From contig JBFYQP010000148.1 of the NCBI GenBank assembly GCA_041302745.1, positions 1-7,453 on the forward strand: a DNA stretch of 7,453 bases, given 5' to 3'. This DNA comes from JAPLGD01 sp041302745. GTDB lineage: Bacteria > Bipolaricaulota > Bipolaricaulia > UBA7950 > UBA9294. Below, one piece after another: positions 7,050 through 7,453 of this stretch. The notes under the pieces are model-generated. The model did not search any database, was not told where the DNA came from, and saw only the letters and a program-made list of their open reading frames with translations. Made by a program: the position numbers and the translations under genes. Within the stretch, counting starts at the first letter, position 1. Each line of letters starts with the position of its first letter.

Positions 7050-7453
7050 CGCACTCCGTCCGTTTGCGGCCCGCACTCCGTCCGTTTGCGTCGCGGCAGT
7101 TGGTCGGCGCCCACCGTCCGCGTTTGCGCCGCGGCCCGCACTCCGTCCACTTGCGGCTTCGTGCGTGCTTGCGCCGCGGCAGTTGGTCGGCGCCCTCCGC
7201 ACTCCGTCCACTTGCGGCTCCGTCCGCGATTGCGCCGCGGCCCGCACTCCGTCCGTTTGCGGCCCGCACTCCGTCCACTTGCGGCCCGCACTCCGTCCGC
7301 TCGCGGCTCCGTGCAGGCTTGCGCCGCCTAGGCCTGGTCGGCGCCCTCCGCACTCCGTCCGCTCGCGGCTCCGTGCAGGCTTGCGCCGCGCACTCCGTAC
7401 AGGTTTGCGCCGCGCCCTCCGTACAGGTTTGCGCCGCGCACTCAGTTCGTTTG
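7050..7453. repeat. GC-rich interspersed tandem-repeat array with nested higher-order units (continues past window)
   Basis: The word CGCACTCCGTCC starts at 7050, 7072, 7137, 7198, 7243, 7265, 7287 and 7349. Diverged copies lie at 7389, 7413 and 7437. Each is followed after two to four variable bases by TTGCG or TCGCG. Neighbouring copies are 22 bases apart in the cleanest parts (7050/7072 and 7243/7265/7287) and 24 apart at the end; other gaps are 40, 45, 61, 62 and 65, filled by a related unit that ends in TTGCGCCGC. A third word, about 20 bases, is identical at 7093-7112 and 7176-7195, and its TGGTCGGCGCC core returns at 7335. Bases 7287-7327 recur exactly at 7349-7389. A 22-base period shifts the reading frame at each copy, so the long stop-free readings here are a GC effect, not a protein. 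No spacer pattern of a CRISPR is present. Function unknown. Confidence 0.9.

Noticed and set aside
6594..7353. Long open frames on both strands across the repeat array (Arg/Gly/Thr/Glu/Cys-rich repeats)
   Set aside because: The main repeat period is 22 bases and moves the frame at each copy, so no single frame keeps the repeat. Lack of stops is explained by GC content.
7050..7453. CRISPR array
   Set aside because: Units touch or are separated by related repeat words rather than unique spacers of even length, and no cas gene is seen.

Overview
The window is GC-rich, roughly two thirds G+C by eye, and densely packed with genes. It carries bacterial-type genes: a bacterial-size AspRS with Thermus/E. 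coli-like motifs, a YhaM-family OB-HD nuclease, and overlapping cistrons with Shine-Dalgarno sites. I read it as a chromosomal segment of an uncultivated or little-known bacterium. The style of the secreted beta-helix protein recalls lineages such as Bipolaricaulota/Acetothermia, but that placement is a weak guess. I see no phage, plasmid, transposase, CRISPR, tRNA or rRNA gene.

Left half, bases 1-4052, all on the minus strand. In transcription order the genes are a rhomboid intramembrane protease (3213-4052), a small secreted NosD-like parallel beta-helix protein (2283-3104), a YhaM-like 3'-5' exoribonuclease (1077-2111) and the 5' part of aspS (1-998, running off the window). The gaps between them are 78-171 bases and hold candidate promoters, a strong stem-loop and a perfect 10-base palindrome. 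This looks like a row of separately expressed housekeeping and envelope genes rather than one tight operon.

Centre-right, bases 4141-6822, plus strand. Diverging from the rhomboid gene is a tight three-gene operon: an M42 family metallo-aminopeptidase, an amidohydrolase that matches 8-oxoguanine deaminase, and a MoaD/ThiS-like ubiquitin-fold protein ending in Gly-Gly-Gly. The first pair overlaps by ATGA, and the second is separated by one base. Together they suggest turnover of peptides and of oxidised or free purines, possibly tied to a sulfur-carrier or molybdenum-cofactor pathway.

Right end, bases 6823-7453, has no credible gene. It starts with a strong hairpin and two smaller ones just after the operon. 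It then becomes a GC-rich interspersed tandem-repeat array (7050 to the window end) built from about 22-base units and nested 41-62 base higher-order blocks. The array continues past the edge, and it is the least explained part of the window.
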